Assembly: GCA_963781305.1 (NCBI GenBank)
Contig: CAWAFL010000013.1
Coordinates: forward strand, 744,001 to 808,000
DNA length: 64,000 nt
Origin: DASXMT01 sp963781305
Lineage (GTDB): Bacteria > Actinomycetota > Acidimicrobiia > Acidimicrobiales > RAAP-2
Direction: 5' to 3'
Below, piece by piece: positions 24,857-33,842 of this stretch. The first letter of the stretch is position 1. Each line of letters starts with the position of its first letter. The notes beneath the pieces are model-generated. The model saw only the letters and a list, made by a program, of their open reading frames with translations, made no database searches and was not told the DNA's origin. Both the position numbers and the translations under genes were made by a program.

Positions 24857-25845
24857 TCGAGACCGGCACGGTCCAGACCGACACGACCTCGGCCGTCGAG
24901 CAGGGAATCATCTCCACCACCGATCTGGTCAAGGTCTACCCGGAGACGGACTTCCGGGCGGTCGACGAGTTGAACTTGACCGTGCAGCCCGGAGAGATCT
25001 TCGGGCTGCTCGGGCCCAACGGAGCGGGTAAGACGACCACGGTGGGGGTGCTCACCACCAGGGTGATCCCCACGTCGGGCTCCGCGTCGGTGGCCGGCAT
25101 TGACGTGGTGGCCCACCCCGCCCTGGCCAAGCAGCTCTTGGGTGTGGTCTCCCAACAGAACACGCTCGACCGACAGCTCAACGTCTGGGAGAACCTGTAC
25201 TTTCACGGGCGGCTCTTCGGCATCGGAGCCAAGGAGTCGCGCCTGATTGCCACCGAGCTGTTGGAGAAGTTCCAGCTGGCCAAATGGGCCAAGGCGTCGG
25301 TCTACGCCCTGTCCGGGGGCATGGCCCAGCGATTGATGGTGGCCCGGTCGATCTTCCACCGGCCGGCCGTGCTCTTCCTCGACGAGCCCACCGCCGGGCT
25401 CGACCCGCAGAGTCGCTTGGCCCTGTGGGACATCCTGCGCGAGCTCAACGGCGAAGGACAGACCATTCTGCTCACCACCCACTACATGGAAGAGGCAGAC
25501 CAGCTCTGCGCTCGGGTGGCCATCATGGACCACGGCAAGGTCCTGGCCCTCGACACTCCGGCCAAGCTCAAACAGGGTGTGGGGGCGGACACCATCGTGA
25601 CCATCAAGGCCTCGGGCGACCCCGACGCGCTGGCGGCAGCCCTCACCGAGAAGGTGGACGGGGTTACCAACAGCCGAGCCATCGAGGGCGGCGTCGAGCT
25701 CCACGTCCAGGCGGGCGAGCGCCTCGTGCCCCGGATCGTGACCGCGGCCGAAGGGGCGGGGTTCCCTGTGGTCGACCTCTCGGTGGCCGAGCCCAGCTTG
25801 GAGACGGTCTTCATCAACCTGACCGGAAAGGAGCTCCGGGACTAA
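24853..25845 (+). CDS. ABC transporter ATP-binding protein (DrrA-type)
   Basis: A 330-aa ATPase of an ABC-2 exporter. Walker A is GPNGAGKTTT, the signature LSGGMAQRL and Walker B LFLDEPTAGLDP. A C-terminal domain of about 90 residues with GVTNSRAIEGGVELHV is the DUF4162-like extension of daunorubicin-type ATPases. It starts at GTG 24853 inside the deaminase stop and overlaps the permease by one base (TAATG). Confidence 0.9.
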   Translation: MIETGTVQTDTTSAVEQGIISTTDLVKVYPETDFRAVDELNLTVQPGEIFGLLGPNGAGKTTTVGVLTTRVIPTSGSASVAGIDVVAHPALAKQLLGVVSQQNTLDRQLNVWENLYFHGRLFGIGAKESRLIATELLEKFQLAKWAKASVYALSGGMAQRLMVARSIFHRPAVLFLDEPTAGLDPQSRLALWDILRELNGEGQTILLTTHYMEEADQLCARVAIMDHGKVLALDTPAKLKQGVGADTIVTIKASGDPDALAAALTEKVDGVTNSRAIEGGVELHVQAGERLVPRIVTAAEGAGFPVVDLSVAEPSLETVFINLTGKELRD

Positions 25846-26738
25846 TGACGACAACATCGGTGGACCCGACCAAGATCTACGAGGGCCACCAGGTGGTCAG
25901 GGTCCCCACCCGCTCGGCCGGGGCGGCCAGCTGGGTCGCCCTTCGGGCCCTCATCTTGCGGGACCTGGTCGTGCTCAAGAAGAACTTCATCGAATTCGCG
26001 GTGCGCACGCTGGTGCAGCCCTTCTTGCTCTGCTTCGTCTTCCTCTTCGTGTTCCCCAAGATCGGACAAGGCATCGGGGGCGGCAGCAGCCCCGCGGCAC
26101 AGTCCGCCTTTGCCACCGTGCTGGTGCCCGGCGTGGTGGGGATCTCGATCATGTTCCAGGGCGTCCAGGCCGTGGCCATGCAGCTGGCCCAGGAGTTCGG
26201 CTTCACCCGGGAGATCGAGGACCGGGTGCAGGCCCCGTGCCCCATTTGGCTGGTGGCCACCTCGAAGGTGCTGTCGGGGGGCGCACAGGGGATCATCTCC
26301 GCTGCCATCGTCCTGCCCATCGCCTCGGTCGTCCACGCCCCCGGGGTGAAGCCGGAGCTCTCGTTCCACTGGTGGATCATCGTCACCATCGTGCCCTTGG
26401 CCTGCATCGCCATGACCTCGCTGGGATTGGTCCTGGGCACCAGCTTCGAACCCCGCAACATCGGTCTCATGTTCGGCTTCGTGGTGCTCCCCATCACCTT
26501 TCTCGGTGGCACCTACTACCAGTGGACCAGGCTGGCCCCGGTCCAGATCGGCGGTTTTCACTGGCTCCAGACAGTGGTGTTGATCAACCCGCTCATCTAT
26601 GTCAACGAGGGCATGCGGGCCGCGTTCACCGATGCTCCGCACATGCACCTGTACGTGATCTACCCGGTGATCGTGGCCTTCATTACCGCCTTCATGGCGA
26701 TTGGCCTGCGAAACTTCCGTCGCAAGGTCCTCTCCTGA
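25845..26738 (+). CDS. ABC-2 type transporter permease
   Basis: A 297-aa polytopic membrane protein with about six membrane segments, partner of the preceding ATPase. The conserved ABC-2 loop is seen as QGVQAVAMQLAQEFGFTREI and in LGTSFEPRNIGLMF followed by LGGTYYQW. ATG 25845 overlaps the ATPase stop; upstream in-frame sequence belongs to the ATPase gene in another frame. Exported substrate unknown. Confidence 0.88.
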   Translation: MTTTSVDPTKIYEGHQVVRVPTRSAGAASWVALRALILRDLVVLKKNFIEFAVRTLVQPFLLCFVFLFVFPKIGQGIGGGSSPAAQSAFATVLVPGVVGISIMFQGVQAVAMQLAQEFGFTREIEDRVQAPCPIWLVATSKVLSGGAQGIISAAIVLPIASVVHAPGVKPELSFHWWIIVTIVPLACIAMTSLGLVLGTSFEPRNIGLMFGFVVLPITFLGGTYYQWTRLAPVQIGGFHWLQTVVLINPLIYVNEGMRAAFTDAPHMHLYVIYPVIVAFITAFMAIGLRNFRRKVLS

Positions 26739-26832
26739 GTCCCTTCTCATCCACTCGGCGCATCTCTCCGATCGCCGGTTCCGGCAGAGACCCCGATGCC
26801 TCCAGCCGACCAGGTTGGGAGATCATGGCTCG

Positions 26833-27783
26833 GTGAAACAGTCCAGGGGTCGCCGGCGACGACGGGCGGTGTTGGTCGTCGTCGTTGTGGCCGTCGTCGC
26901 CCTGGGCGCGTGGGGACTGGGTTCTTACGCCAGACACGCGGCGGCCAACGACGCCCGCTCGACCCCTTCGGGCGGGACGCCGCTGGACCAGGCGGCCTTC
27001 GCCGCCGGCGCGTGCCAGGCCTTCGCGCCGACCAGCGGCAACCGTGGCCTGACCGTGTTCCTCGACGCCGGTCATGGCGGCATCGACCCGGGCGGCGTGG
27101 GCACCACCGAGGACGGCGGATCGATCGACGAGGCGGACGCCACGCTGCCCATCGAGCTCGACGCCATGGCGCTGCTGCGGGCCCAAGGCTTCCGCGTGGT
27201 CGTGTCCCGAACCACGAGCTCGACGGTGGTACGCCTGGGCGATGGTGATACCGCCGACGGAGCACTCACGCTCCAGGGCTCTCACGACGACGTGGCTGCC
27301 CGGGACGTGTGCGCCAACCTGGCCAAGGCCGACGTCCTGGTCGGCATCTACCTCGACGCCGGGGCCAGTCAGGACAACGCCGGCAGCGTCACGGCATACG
27401 ATGCCGATCGGCCCTTCTCGACGGAGAACCTCCGGTTTGCCACTCTGCTGCAGAGTGACGTCCTGTCAGCCATGAACGCACAGGGCTGGGGCATCCCCGA
27501 CGACGGGACGCTGCCCGACACCGGCTTCGGCTCTTCGGTGGGCGATCCCTCCGCCGGTGGCCTGGCCGCCGACGCCGACGCCTACGACCACCTCCTGCTC
27601 ATCGGCCCGGCCATGTCCGGTTACTTCACCACGCCCAGCGACATGCCTGGCGCGATCGTCGAACCGCTCTACATCACTGATCCCTTCGAGGGCTCGATCG
27701 CCGACAGCGCTCAGGGCCAGAGCGTGATCGCCCAGGGCATCGCCACCGCAGTCGAGCAGTACCTGGCGCCTGGGGCGAAGTGA
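26833..27783 (+). CDS. N-acetylmuramoyl-L-alanine amidase-like protein (Amidase_3)
   Basis: A 316-aa membrane-anchored protein: basic residues (RGRRRRR) and a hydrophobic segment near residues 9-30, then an Amidase_3 fold from VFLDAGHGGIDPG to the end. The first zinc histidine (HGG) and an EADATL glutamate are present, as is the C-terminal IVEPLYITDP glutamate region. The usual third ligand motif SIHAN is replaced by GIYLDAG, so a zinc histidine appears to be missing. It may be a weakened or regulatory amidase of peptidoglycan. GTG 26833 is chosen because the N-terminal anchor starts there. Confidence 0.8.
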   Translation: MKQSRGRRRRRAVLVVVVVAVVALGAWGLGSYARHAAANDARSTPSGGTPLDQAAFAAGACQAFAPTSGNRGLTVFLDAGHGGIDPGGVGTTEDGGSIDEADATLPIELDAMALLRAQGFRVVVSRTTSSTVVRLGDGDTADGALTLQGSHDDVAARDVCANLAKADVLVGIYLDAGASQDNAGSVTAYDADRPFSTENLRFATLLQSDVLSAMNAQGWGIPDDGTLPDTGFGSSVGDPSAGGLAADADAYDHLLLIGPAMSGYFTTPSDMPGAIVEPLYITDPFEGSIADSAQGQSVIAQGIATAVEQYLAPGAK

Positions 27784-27856
27784 GGCGACAGAAGAGGCGA
27801 AAGGGGAAGTGAGGCGCCACGTCAGCACGGATCGATCCGCCTTCACGCGTGCCCGG

Positions 27857-28084
27857 TCAGGCGCCGACCACCAGCTCCCCGTGGTCACGACAGCGGGCCC
27901 GATAACCGCCGGGGCTGACTGCGACGGTCAGGCGCCGGCCGCAGGTGGGGCAGAAGCGGGGGGGATCGAGCTCGCGCTCGCATCCCGCGCACTGCTCGAG
28001 GGGTGCGCCGCAGCTGGTGCAGTGGAGCGGCCTGGTCACGGCTGCCTGGTCACGGCGTGAGGGGTCGGACCGCTCAGAGGACAC
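27857..28084 (-). CDS. bsaP: Biotin synthase auxiliary protein BsaP
   Basis: A 75-aa zinc-ribbon-like protein next to bioB, matching the BsaP family (mycobacterial Rv1590), which supports biotin synthase activity in actinomycetes. Cysteine pairs are CTSC, CAGC and CPTC, with the conserved PPRFCPTCGRRLTV and a final CRDHG. It starts at GTG 28084, eleven bases inside the bioB end, so it is translated with bioB. The role in repairing or supplying the bioB iron-sulfur cluster is known from the family, not shown here. Confidence 0.85.
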   Translation of the reverse strand: MSSERSDPSRRDQAAVTRPLHCTSCGAPLEQCAGCERELDPPRFCPTCGRRLTVAVSPGGYRARCRDHGELVVGA

Positions 28085-29114
28085 CGGTCAGGGCGCCGAC
28101 GGGCATGCGCAGATCGGCCAGCATCTGGAGGTCTTCGTCGGCGGAGCGGCCCAGGGTGGTCAGGTAGTTGCCGACGATCAGGGCGTTGATGCCCGAGGTC
28201 AGACCCATGGACTGCAGATCGCGCAACGTTACTTCGCGGCCACCGGCGTAACGGAGGATGACGCCCGGGAGGCCCAGTCGGAACAGGGCGATCCACCGGA
28301 TGGCCTCCCAGGCACCGACCGGTTGCTGGTCACCGAGGGGCGTGCCTGGGCGGGGATTGAGGAAGTTGAGCGGGACCTCGGTCGGGTCGAGCTCTTGGAG
28401 CTGGGTGAGCAGCTCCACCCGCTGATCGTCGTTCTCACCCATCCCGATGAGGGCACCACAGCACAGCTCCATCCCGTGGTCCCGCACCAGGCGGCAGGTC
28501 TCCTCGCGCTCCTCCCACGTGTGGGACGTGACCACGTTGGTGAAGAACGACCGAGAGGTCTCGAGGTTGTGGTTGTAGCGGTGGACCCCGCCTTCGGCCA
28601 GCCGCCGGGCTTGCTCCTCGGTCAGGAGGCCGGCGCTGACGGCGACGTTGAGCCCCGTGGCCTCGCGCACCAGGGGAACCAGCTCCAAGATGCGACTCAG
28701 GGTTCGTTCGTCGGGGCCGCGGATGGCCAGCACGATGCAGAACTCGGACGCCCCCAGGGCCTTCGTCTCCCGGGCCGCTCGGAGCACCTCCTCGGCGTCG
28801 AGGAACGGGGTCGCCTTCACCGGTGTGTCGAATTGGGACGACTGCGAGCAGAAGTGGCAGTCCTCGGGGCAGCCGCCGGTCTTGGCCGACAGGATGCCCT
28901 CGACCTCCACCTCGGGCCCGCACCAGGCCAGGCGGACCTGGTGGGCCAGGGCGGCCAACGAGGTGACCCATTGGTCCGGTAGCTCGGCCAGCGCGCTGAG
29001 CTCGTCGGCGGTGAGGAGCCGGCGCTCGTCGAGCAGGGCGGTCTCCGCTTCGGCCAGCCGCTTTCGGGCCACCTGGGAGTCGATCTGGGGACGCTCGGGC
29101 TCGGATGCGCTCAT
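28074..29114 (-). CDS. bioB: Biotin synthase
   Basis: Radical SAM enzyme that inserts sulfur into dethiobiotin to give biotin. From ATG 29114 (MSASEPERPQ) it is 346 aa; the frame is open 120 codons further up but without homology. The radical SAM motif is CPEDCHFC, followed by SQSSQFDTPVK, and YNHNLETS, FLNPRPGTPLG and AGGREVTLRDLQ are family blocks. It overlaps bsaP by 11 bp. The other biotin genes lie about 14 kb away. Confidence 0.95.
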   Translation of the reverse strand: MSASEPERPQIDSQVARKRLAEAETALLDERRLLTADELSALAELPDQWVTSLAALAHQVRLAWCGPEVEVEGILSAKTGGCPEDCHFCSQSSQFDTPVKATPFLDAEEVLRAARETKALGASEFCIVLAIRGPDERTLSRILELVPLVREATGLNVAVSAGLLTEEQARRLAEGGVHRYNHNLETSRSFFTNVVTSHTWEEREETCRLVRDHGMELCCGALIGMGENDDQRVELLTQLQELDPTEVPLNFLNPRPGTPLGDQQPVGAWEAIRWIALFRLGLPGVILRYAGGREVTLRDLQSMGLTSGINALIVGNYLTTLGRSADEDLQMLADLRMPVGALTGVL

Positions 29115-29244
29115 GCGCCGACTAGGCGCGCTGAGCGTGACGGTGGTACGAGTGGGGGTAGCGGTGGCGTCGCCGGGCATGGCAGTACGGTAGCGGGCCG
29201 CGCAATGGTGACGAAATCGAACCGACAACGACAGGGAGACAAGC

Positions 29245-30543
29245 ATGGCCTGGGACTTTTCAACCGAGCCGGAGTTCGAGGAGAAGCTGGCCTGGATGCG
29301 CTCGTTCGTACGGGACGAGATCTTCCCCCTCGAGACCCTGGATCTATCCCACGATGCCCTGCTCCAGGCCATCCGACCCCTCCAGGACCAGGTGAAAGAG
29401 CGGGGACTGTGGGCGTCGCACCTGCCCCCCGAGCTCGGCGGGGGTGGATTCGGCCAGGTGAAGCTGGGCCTCATGCACGAGATCCTGGGCCAGTCCCCCT
29501 ACGGTCCGGTGGTGTTCGGCAATAACGCCCCCGACTCGGGCAACGCCGAGCTCCTCGCCGTCGGCATCGAATCGTCCGGTCGGGTGGAGCAACGGGAGCG
29601 CTGGCTGCAGCCCCTGCTCGAGGGCCGGTACCGGAGTGGCTTCTCCATGACCGAGCCCGGAGCCGGAGCCGACCCCACCCTTATCGCCACCCAGGCCGTG
29701 CGGGACGGGGACGAGTGGGTCATCGACGGTCACAAGTGGTTCACCTCCAATGGATCGGTCGCCGACTTCCTCATCGTCATGGCCGTGACCAACCCCGACG
29801 TCCACCCCTACCAGGGCTGCTCGATGATCATCGTGCCCGCCGACACGCCGGGAGTGGACATCGTGCGGGACATCCCCACCATGGAGGACCCCGTCGAGCA
29901 CTTCGGCAAGTTCGGGGGGCACGCCGAGATCATCTACCGGGAAGTCCGGGTTCCCTATGAGAACCTGATCGGCAACGAGGGCGAGGGCTTCCTGTTGGCC
30001 CAGAAGCGCCTCGGTCCCGGTCGCATCCACCACTGCATGCGGTGGCTGGGTCAGTCCAAGCGGGCCTTCGACATGTTGTGCGAGCGGGCCGTGTCCCGCT
30101 ACACCCACAAGTCGACGCTGGCCGAGAAGCAGACGGTGCAGAACTGGGTGGCTGATTCCCTGGCCGAGATGACCGCGGCCCGCCTGATGACGCTGTACGC
30201 GGCATGGAAGATGGACGAGGAGGGACCGGCCGAGGCCCGAGTCGAGATCGCCATGATCAAGTACTACGGGGCCAGCGTGCTCTACAACGTGATCGACCGG
30301 GCCATCCAGGTCCACGGCTCTCTGGGCTTCTCGACCGATCTGCCGCTGGAGTCGATGTACCGGGCCGCCCGGGCCGCCCGGATCTACGACGGGCCCGACG
30401 AGGTGCACAAGGTGACGGTGGCCCGGAGGACCCTGAAGGAGTATGCCCCGGTCGACGTGCCCACCGAGCACGTGCCCACCCGCCGGATCGCGGCCAAGGA
30501 ACGCTTCGCCTCGCTGCTCGACACGGTGACCGCCGACAGCTGA
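29245..30543 (+). CDS. Acyl-CoA dehydrogenase
   Basis: A 432-aa flavoprotein dehydrogenase. Blocks are GFSMTEPGAGADPTL, VIDGHKWFTSNGSVADF, MIKYYGASVLYNVIDRAIQVHG and YRAARAARIYDGPDEVHK, the last resembling the FadE/caiA-like and ACAD10/11-like group. ATG 29245 is preceded by GGGAG at good spacing. The acyl substrate is not predictable. A small alpha/beta hydrolase follows 6 bp later. Confidence 0.92.
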   Translation: MAWDFSTEPEFEEKLAWMRSFVRDEIFPLETLDLSHDALLQAIRPLQDQVKERGLWASHLPPELGGGGFGQVKLGLMHEILGQSPYGPVVFGNNAPDSGNAELLAVGIESSGRVEQRERWLQPLLEGRYRSGFSMTEPGAGADPTLIATQAVRDGDEWVIDGHKWFTSNGSVADFLIVMAVTNPDVHPYQGCSMIIVPADTPGVDIVRDIPTMEDPVEHFGKFGGHAEIIYREVRVPYENLIGNEGEGFLLAQKRLGPGRIHHCMRWLGQSKRAFDMLCERAVSRYTHKSTLAEKQTVQNWVADSLAEMTAARLMTLYAAWKMDEEGPAEARVEIAMIKYYGASVLYNVIDRAIQVHGSLGFSTDLPLESMYRAARAARIYDGPDEVHKVTVARRTLKEYAPVDVPTEHVPTRRIAAKERFASLLDTVTADS

Positions 30544-30549
30544 TCCGGC

Positions 30550-31155
30550 GTGCCGACCAGAACGAGGCCGCCATCGAAACGTAAATCGACGGTGCCGGCC
30601 GGCCTGGTGCTGACCCCCGGGGCCGGGGCCGGGAGCGACCAGCCCTCGCTGGTGGCCATCGAGCAGGCGCTGGCTCCCGCCGGTGTGCGGGTCGATCGCA
30701 TCGACTTCCCGTACCGGCTGGCCGGGAAGAAGGCGCCTGATCGGCCCCCCGTGCTGTTGGCCACGGTGATCGATGCGGCGTCGGCCCTGGCCGCAGAGCT
30801 CGGGGTCGATGGCCGTGCCATCGCCGTGGGCGGACGGTCCATGGGCGGTCGGATGTGCTCGATGGCGGTGGCCGACGGCATGGCCGCGGCGGCGCTCGTG
30901 CTGGTCAGCTATCCGCTCCACCCGCCGGGGAAGCCCGAACGGTTGCGGACCGAGCACTTCGAGGCGATCACCGTGCCCTGCCTCTTCGTGTCGGGGACCC
31001 GCGACTCATTCGGCACCCGGGAAGAGCTGGAGTCGGCCACCGCGGCCATTCCCGGCCCGGTGACCCATGTCTGGATCGAGGGCGGCGATCACGGACTACG
31101 GCGCAAGGACGCCGAGGTCGCCGACCACGTCAGGGATTGGTTCCTCGAACTCTGA
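30550..31155 (+). CDS. Alpha/beta hydrolase of the KANL3/Tex30-like family
   Basis: A 201-aa compact hydrolase. The nucleophile elbow is GGRSMGGR, an aspartate occurs in FVSGTRDSFG and the histidine in EGGDHGLRR, so the triad is complete. The form matches the Tex30/KANL3-type dienelactone-hydrolase-like proteins. It starts at GTG 30550, six bases after the dehydrogenase stop. Its substrate is unknown. Confidence 0.78.
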   Translation: MPTRTRPPSKRKSTVPAGLVLTPGAGAGSDQPSLVAIEQALAPAGVRVDRIDFPYRLAGKKAPDRPPVLLATVIDAASALAAELGVDGRAIAVGGRSMGGRMCSMAVADGMAAAALVLVSYPLHPPGKPERLRTEHFEAITVPCLFVSGTRDSFGTREELESATAAIPGPVTHVWIEGGDHGLRRKDAEVADHVRDWFLEL

Positions 31156-31198
31156 CCGGAGGGCGCCAGAAAGGGCGTGGAATCAGTGCCGAGTGGAC

Positions 31199-32647
31199 TC
31201 AGTACCGATAGGAATCGGGCTTGAACGGACCGTCCACGGACACGCCGATGTACTCGGCCTGCTCCTTGGTCAGCTTCGTCAGCCTCACTCCCAGCGCGTC
31301 GAGGTGCAGGCGGGCCACCTTCTCGTCGAGGTGCTTGGGCAGCACGTAGACCTTGTTCTCGTACTGGCCCGACTGGGTGAACAGCTCCACTTGGGCCATG
31401 GTCTGGTTGGTGAACGAGTTCGACATCACGAAGCTGGGGTGACCGGTGGCGTTGCCCAGGTTGAGCAGGCGGCCCTCGGACAGCACGATCACGGCGTGAC
31501 CGTCGGGGAAGACCCACTTGTCCACCTGAGGCTTGATGTTGACCCGCTCCACACCTTCGACCTTGGCCAGACCGGCCATGTCGATCTCGTTGTCGAAGTG
31601 GCCGATGTTCCCCACGATGGCCTGATGCTTCATCTTGGCCATGTCGGCGGCCACGATGACGTCCTTGTTGCCGGTGGTGGTCACGAAGATGTCGGCGTAG
31701 CCGACCACGTCCTCGAGCGTGGCCACCTGGTAACCCTCCATCGCTGCCTGGAGAGCACAGATCGGGTCCACCTCGGTGACGATGACGCGGGCCCCTTGGC
31801 CGCGCAGCGATTCGGAGCATCCCTTGCCCACGTCGCCGTACCCACAGACCACGGCCACCTTGCCCCCTATGAGCACGTCGGTAGCCCGGTTGATGCCATC
31901 GATCAGCGAGTGGCGGCAGCCGTACTTGTTGTCGAACTTCGACTTGGTCACCGCGTCATTGACGTTGATGGCCGGGAACAGCAGTTCGTTGTTGCGCTCC
32001 ATCTCGATCAGACGGTGGACCCCGGTCGTGGTCTCCTCGGAGACACCCTTGATGCCGTTGGCGATGGTGGTCCAGCGCTGCCCATCTTGGGCGAGGCTGG
32101 CGGTGAGCACGCTGAGGACGACGGCGAACTCCTCGGAGTCAGCTGTCGACGGGTCGGGCACGGCGCCGGCCTTTTCGAACTCGACCCCCTTGTGCACCAA
32201 CAAGGTGGCGTCGCCACCGTCGTCCAGGATCATGGTCGGTCCCTCGCTCGGCCACACCAGAGCCTGCTCGGTGCACCACCAGTACTCCTCCAGGCTCTCG
32301 CCCTTCCAGGCGAACACAGGGACCCCCTTGGGGTCGTCCACCGTGCCGTCGGGCCCCACGGCCACGGCGGCGGCGGCGTGGTCCTGGGTGGAGAAGATGT
32401 TGCAGCTGGCCCACCGCACCTCAGCGCCCAGAGCGGTCAGTGTCTCGATCAGCACTGCGGTCTGGACGGTCATATGCAGCGAACCGGTGATCCGGGCCCC
32501 CAGGAGGGGCTTCTCGGTGCCGAACTCGGCGCGCATGGCCATGAGGCCGGGCATCTCGTGCTCGGCCAACACGATCTCCTTGCGGCCGAACTCCGCAAGC
32601 GACAGGTCGGCCACCTTGAAGGCGGGGCGGTTCTGGTCGCTGGTCAT
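31199..32647 (-). CDS. ahcY: S-adenosylhomocysteinase
   Basis: Cytoplasmic NAD-dependent hydrolase that splits S-adenosylhomocysteine into adenosine and homocysteine, recycling the product of SAM-dependent methylation. The 482-aa protein has GSLHMTVQTAVLIETL, the NAD motif CGYGDVGKGCSESL and the typical C terminus KPDSYRY. ATG 32647 has an AAGGAGA Shine-Dalgarno five bases away. A 16-bp stem-loop sequence lies about 100 bp upstream. Confidence 0.97.
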   Translation of the reverse strand: MTSDQNRPAFKVADLSLAEFGRKEIVLAEHEMPGLMAMRAEFGTEKPLLGARITGSLHMTVQTAVLIETLTALGAEVRWASCNIFSTQDHAAAAVAVGPDGTVDDPKGVPVFAWKGESLEEYWWCTEQALVWPSEGPTMILDDGGDATLLVHKGVEFEKAGAVPDPSTADSEEFAVVLSVLTASLAQDGQRWTTIANGIKGVSEETTTGVHRLIEMERNNELLFPAINVNDAVTKSKFDNKYGCRHSLIDGINRATDVLIGGKVAVVCGYGDVGKGCSESLRGQGARVIVTEVDPICALQAAMEGYQVATLEDVVGYADIFVTTTGNKDVIVAADMAKMKHQAIVGNIGHFDNEIDMAGLAKVEGVERVNIKPQVDKWVFPDGHAVIVLSEGRLLNLGNATGHPSFVMSNSFTNQTMAQVELFTQSGQYENKVYVLPKHLDEKVARLHLDALGVRLTKLTKEQAEYIGVSVDGPFKPDSYRY

Positions 32648-32745
32648 GCGGTCTCCTTGTGCTGGGCTCGGCCAGGTCGTCGGGCGGCGCGAGTGCGGAT
32701 GGGCTGGGCCCGGAACAGGGCCGTGGGCTGCCGATCGTTTGGGAT

Positions 32746-32761
32746 GCCGAGGATTCTCGGC
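32746..32761. promoter_or_regulatory. Stem-loop/palindrome between ahcY and the divergent hydrolase
   Basis: GCCGAG and CTCGGC form 6-bp arms around GATT. It lies 99 bp upstream of ahcY and 114 bp upstream of the hydrolase. It could be an operator or a leader hairpin; no SAH-riboswitch consensus surrounds it. Confidence 0.3.
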
Positions 32762-32860
32762 CCCTCAACGCTAGCGCAAGGGCACGGGCGAACCGAGCAC
32801 CGCCGGCCGGTCCGACCATGCCGCCGACCTCTGACCCGAGGGAGGCTCCCCGCCGTTCCC

Positions 32861-32866
32861 TAGAAT
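32861..32866 (+). promoter_or_regulatory. -10 element of a leaderless promoter (TAGAAT)
   Basis: TAGAAT, eight bases before ATG 32875. It supports that ATG although the frame is open to 32659. Confidence 0.5.
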
Positions 32867-32874
32867 CTCCGGGT

Positions 32875-33795
32875 ATGCCAGCCCTGGACCTCGACAACAC
32901 TGGGAGCGCGGCGACCGAGGCTCCCGCCTGGTTCCGGGGGGCATTGGCTGCCCCTGTGGCCATCGAGCACGTCTCGGTCGACGGGTGTTCGATCGCCTTC
33001 CGGCGCTGGGGCGATCGCTCCTGCCCCGGCGTGGTGCTCGTCCACGGCGGGGGTGCGAACAGCCGCTGGTGGGACCACGTGGCGCCGTTGCTCGCCGGCG
33101 AGTGCAGCGTGGCCGCTCTCGACCTGTCCGGTCACGGAGACAGCGGAAGGCGGGACCGGTACACCTTCACCGAGTGGGGGCGCGAGATCGTCGCCGTGGC
33201 CGCGGAGCTGACGGGGCCCGAGCCGCCGGTGGTCGTCGCCCACAGCATGGGGGGCCTGGCCGCCGTCGGAGCGGCGGCCACCTCGGGGGACCGGATGAAG
33301 GGGGTCATCATCATCGACTCACCCATCTGGGAGGTCTCGCCCGAACAAGAGGCCGCCCGGGAGGGAGTCTTCGGCCCGCTACGCGTCTACCCCACGCTGG
33401 AGGCCGCCCTGGCCCGGTTCCACCCGGTGCCCGACCAGCCCAACTTGCTTCCCTACGTGATGGACCACGTGGCCCGCACCTCGGCGCGCCAGGTTCCCGG
33501 TGGATGGAGCTGGAAGTTCGATCCTGCCTTTCACGACGGGTTCGAGCGCCCCGACCCCGACGTGCTCTCTGCCGTCTCGTGCCGTGTGGCGCTGTTGCGG
33601 GCCCAGTTCGGTCTGGTCACTCCCGACATCGGGACCTTCATGTACAAGAAGCTCGGTCGCAACGCACCGGTGATCGAGATCCCCTTGGCCTATCACCACG
33701 TCATGCTCGATCAGCCCATGTCCCTGATCACCGCCATTCGCACCCTGTTGGCTGACTGGCGCCACTCGGCCGCAGTCCCCAAGGAGTGGACATAG
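32875..33795 (+). CDS. Alpha/beta hydrolase
   Basis: A 306-aa hydrolase of the classical fold. The oxyanion region is LVHGGGANSRWWDHV, the strand-4 motif DLSGHGDSGRRD, the nucleophile elbow AHSMGGLA, and the late histidine is in PLAYHHVMLDQP. Substrate unknown; esterase, lactonase or C-C hydrolase are all possible. Start ATG 32875 is backed by a -10 hexamer eight bases upstream. Confidence 0.85.
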   Translation: MPALDLDNTGSAATEAPAWFRGALAAPVAIEHVSVDGCSIAFRRWGDRSCPGVVLVHGGGANSRWWDHVAPLLAGECSVAALDLSGHGDSGRRDRYTFTEWGREIVAVAAELTGPEPPVVVAHSMGGLAAVGAAATSGDRMKGVIIIDSPIWEVSPEQEAAREGVFGPLRVYPTLEAALARFHPVPDQPNLLPYVMDHVARTSARQVPGGWSWKFDPAFHDGFERPDPDVLSAVSCRVALLRAQFGLVTPDIGTFMYKKLGRNAPVIEIPLAYHHVMLDQPMSLITAIRTLLADWRHSAAVPKEWT

Positions 33796-33842
33796 ACCCG
33801 GTGTCGGCACGGGACGTCGGGCGCCGGTCCTGGTAGGGCTGG

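Noticed and set aside
32648..32874. SAH riboswitch upstream of ahcY
   Set aside because: Only a 6-bp hairpin was found; the conserved core of the SAH riboswitch is not recognisable in the leader.
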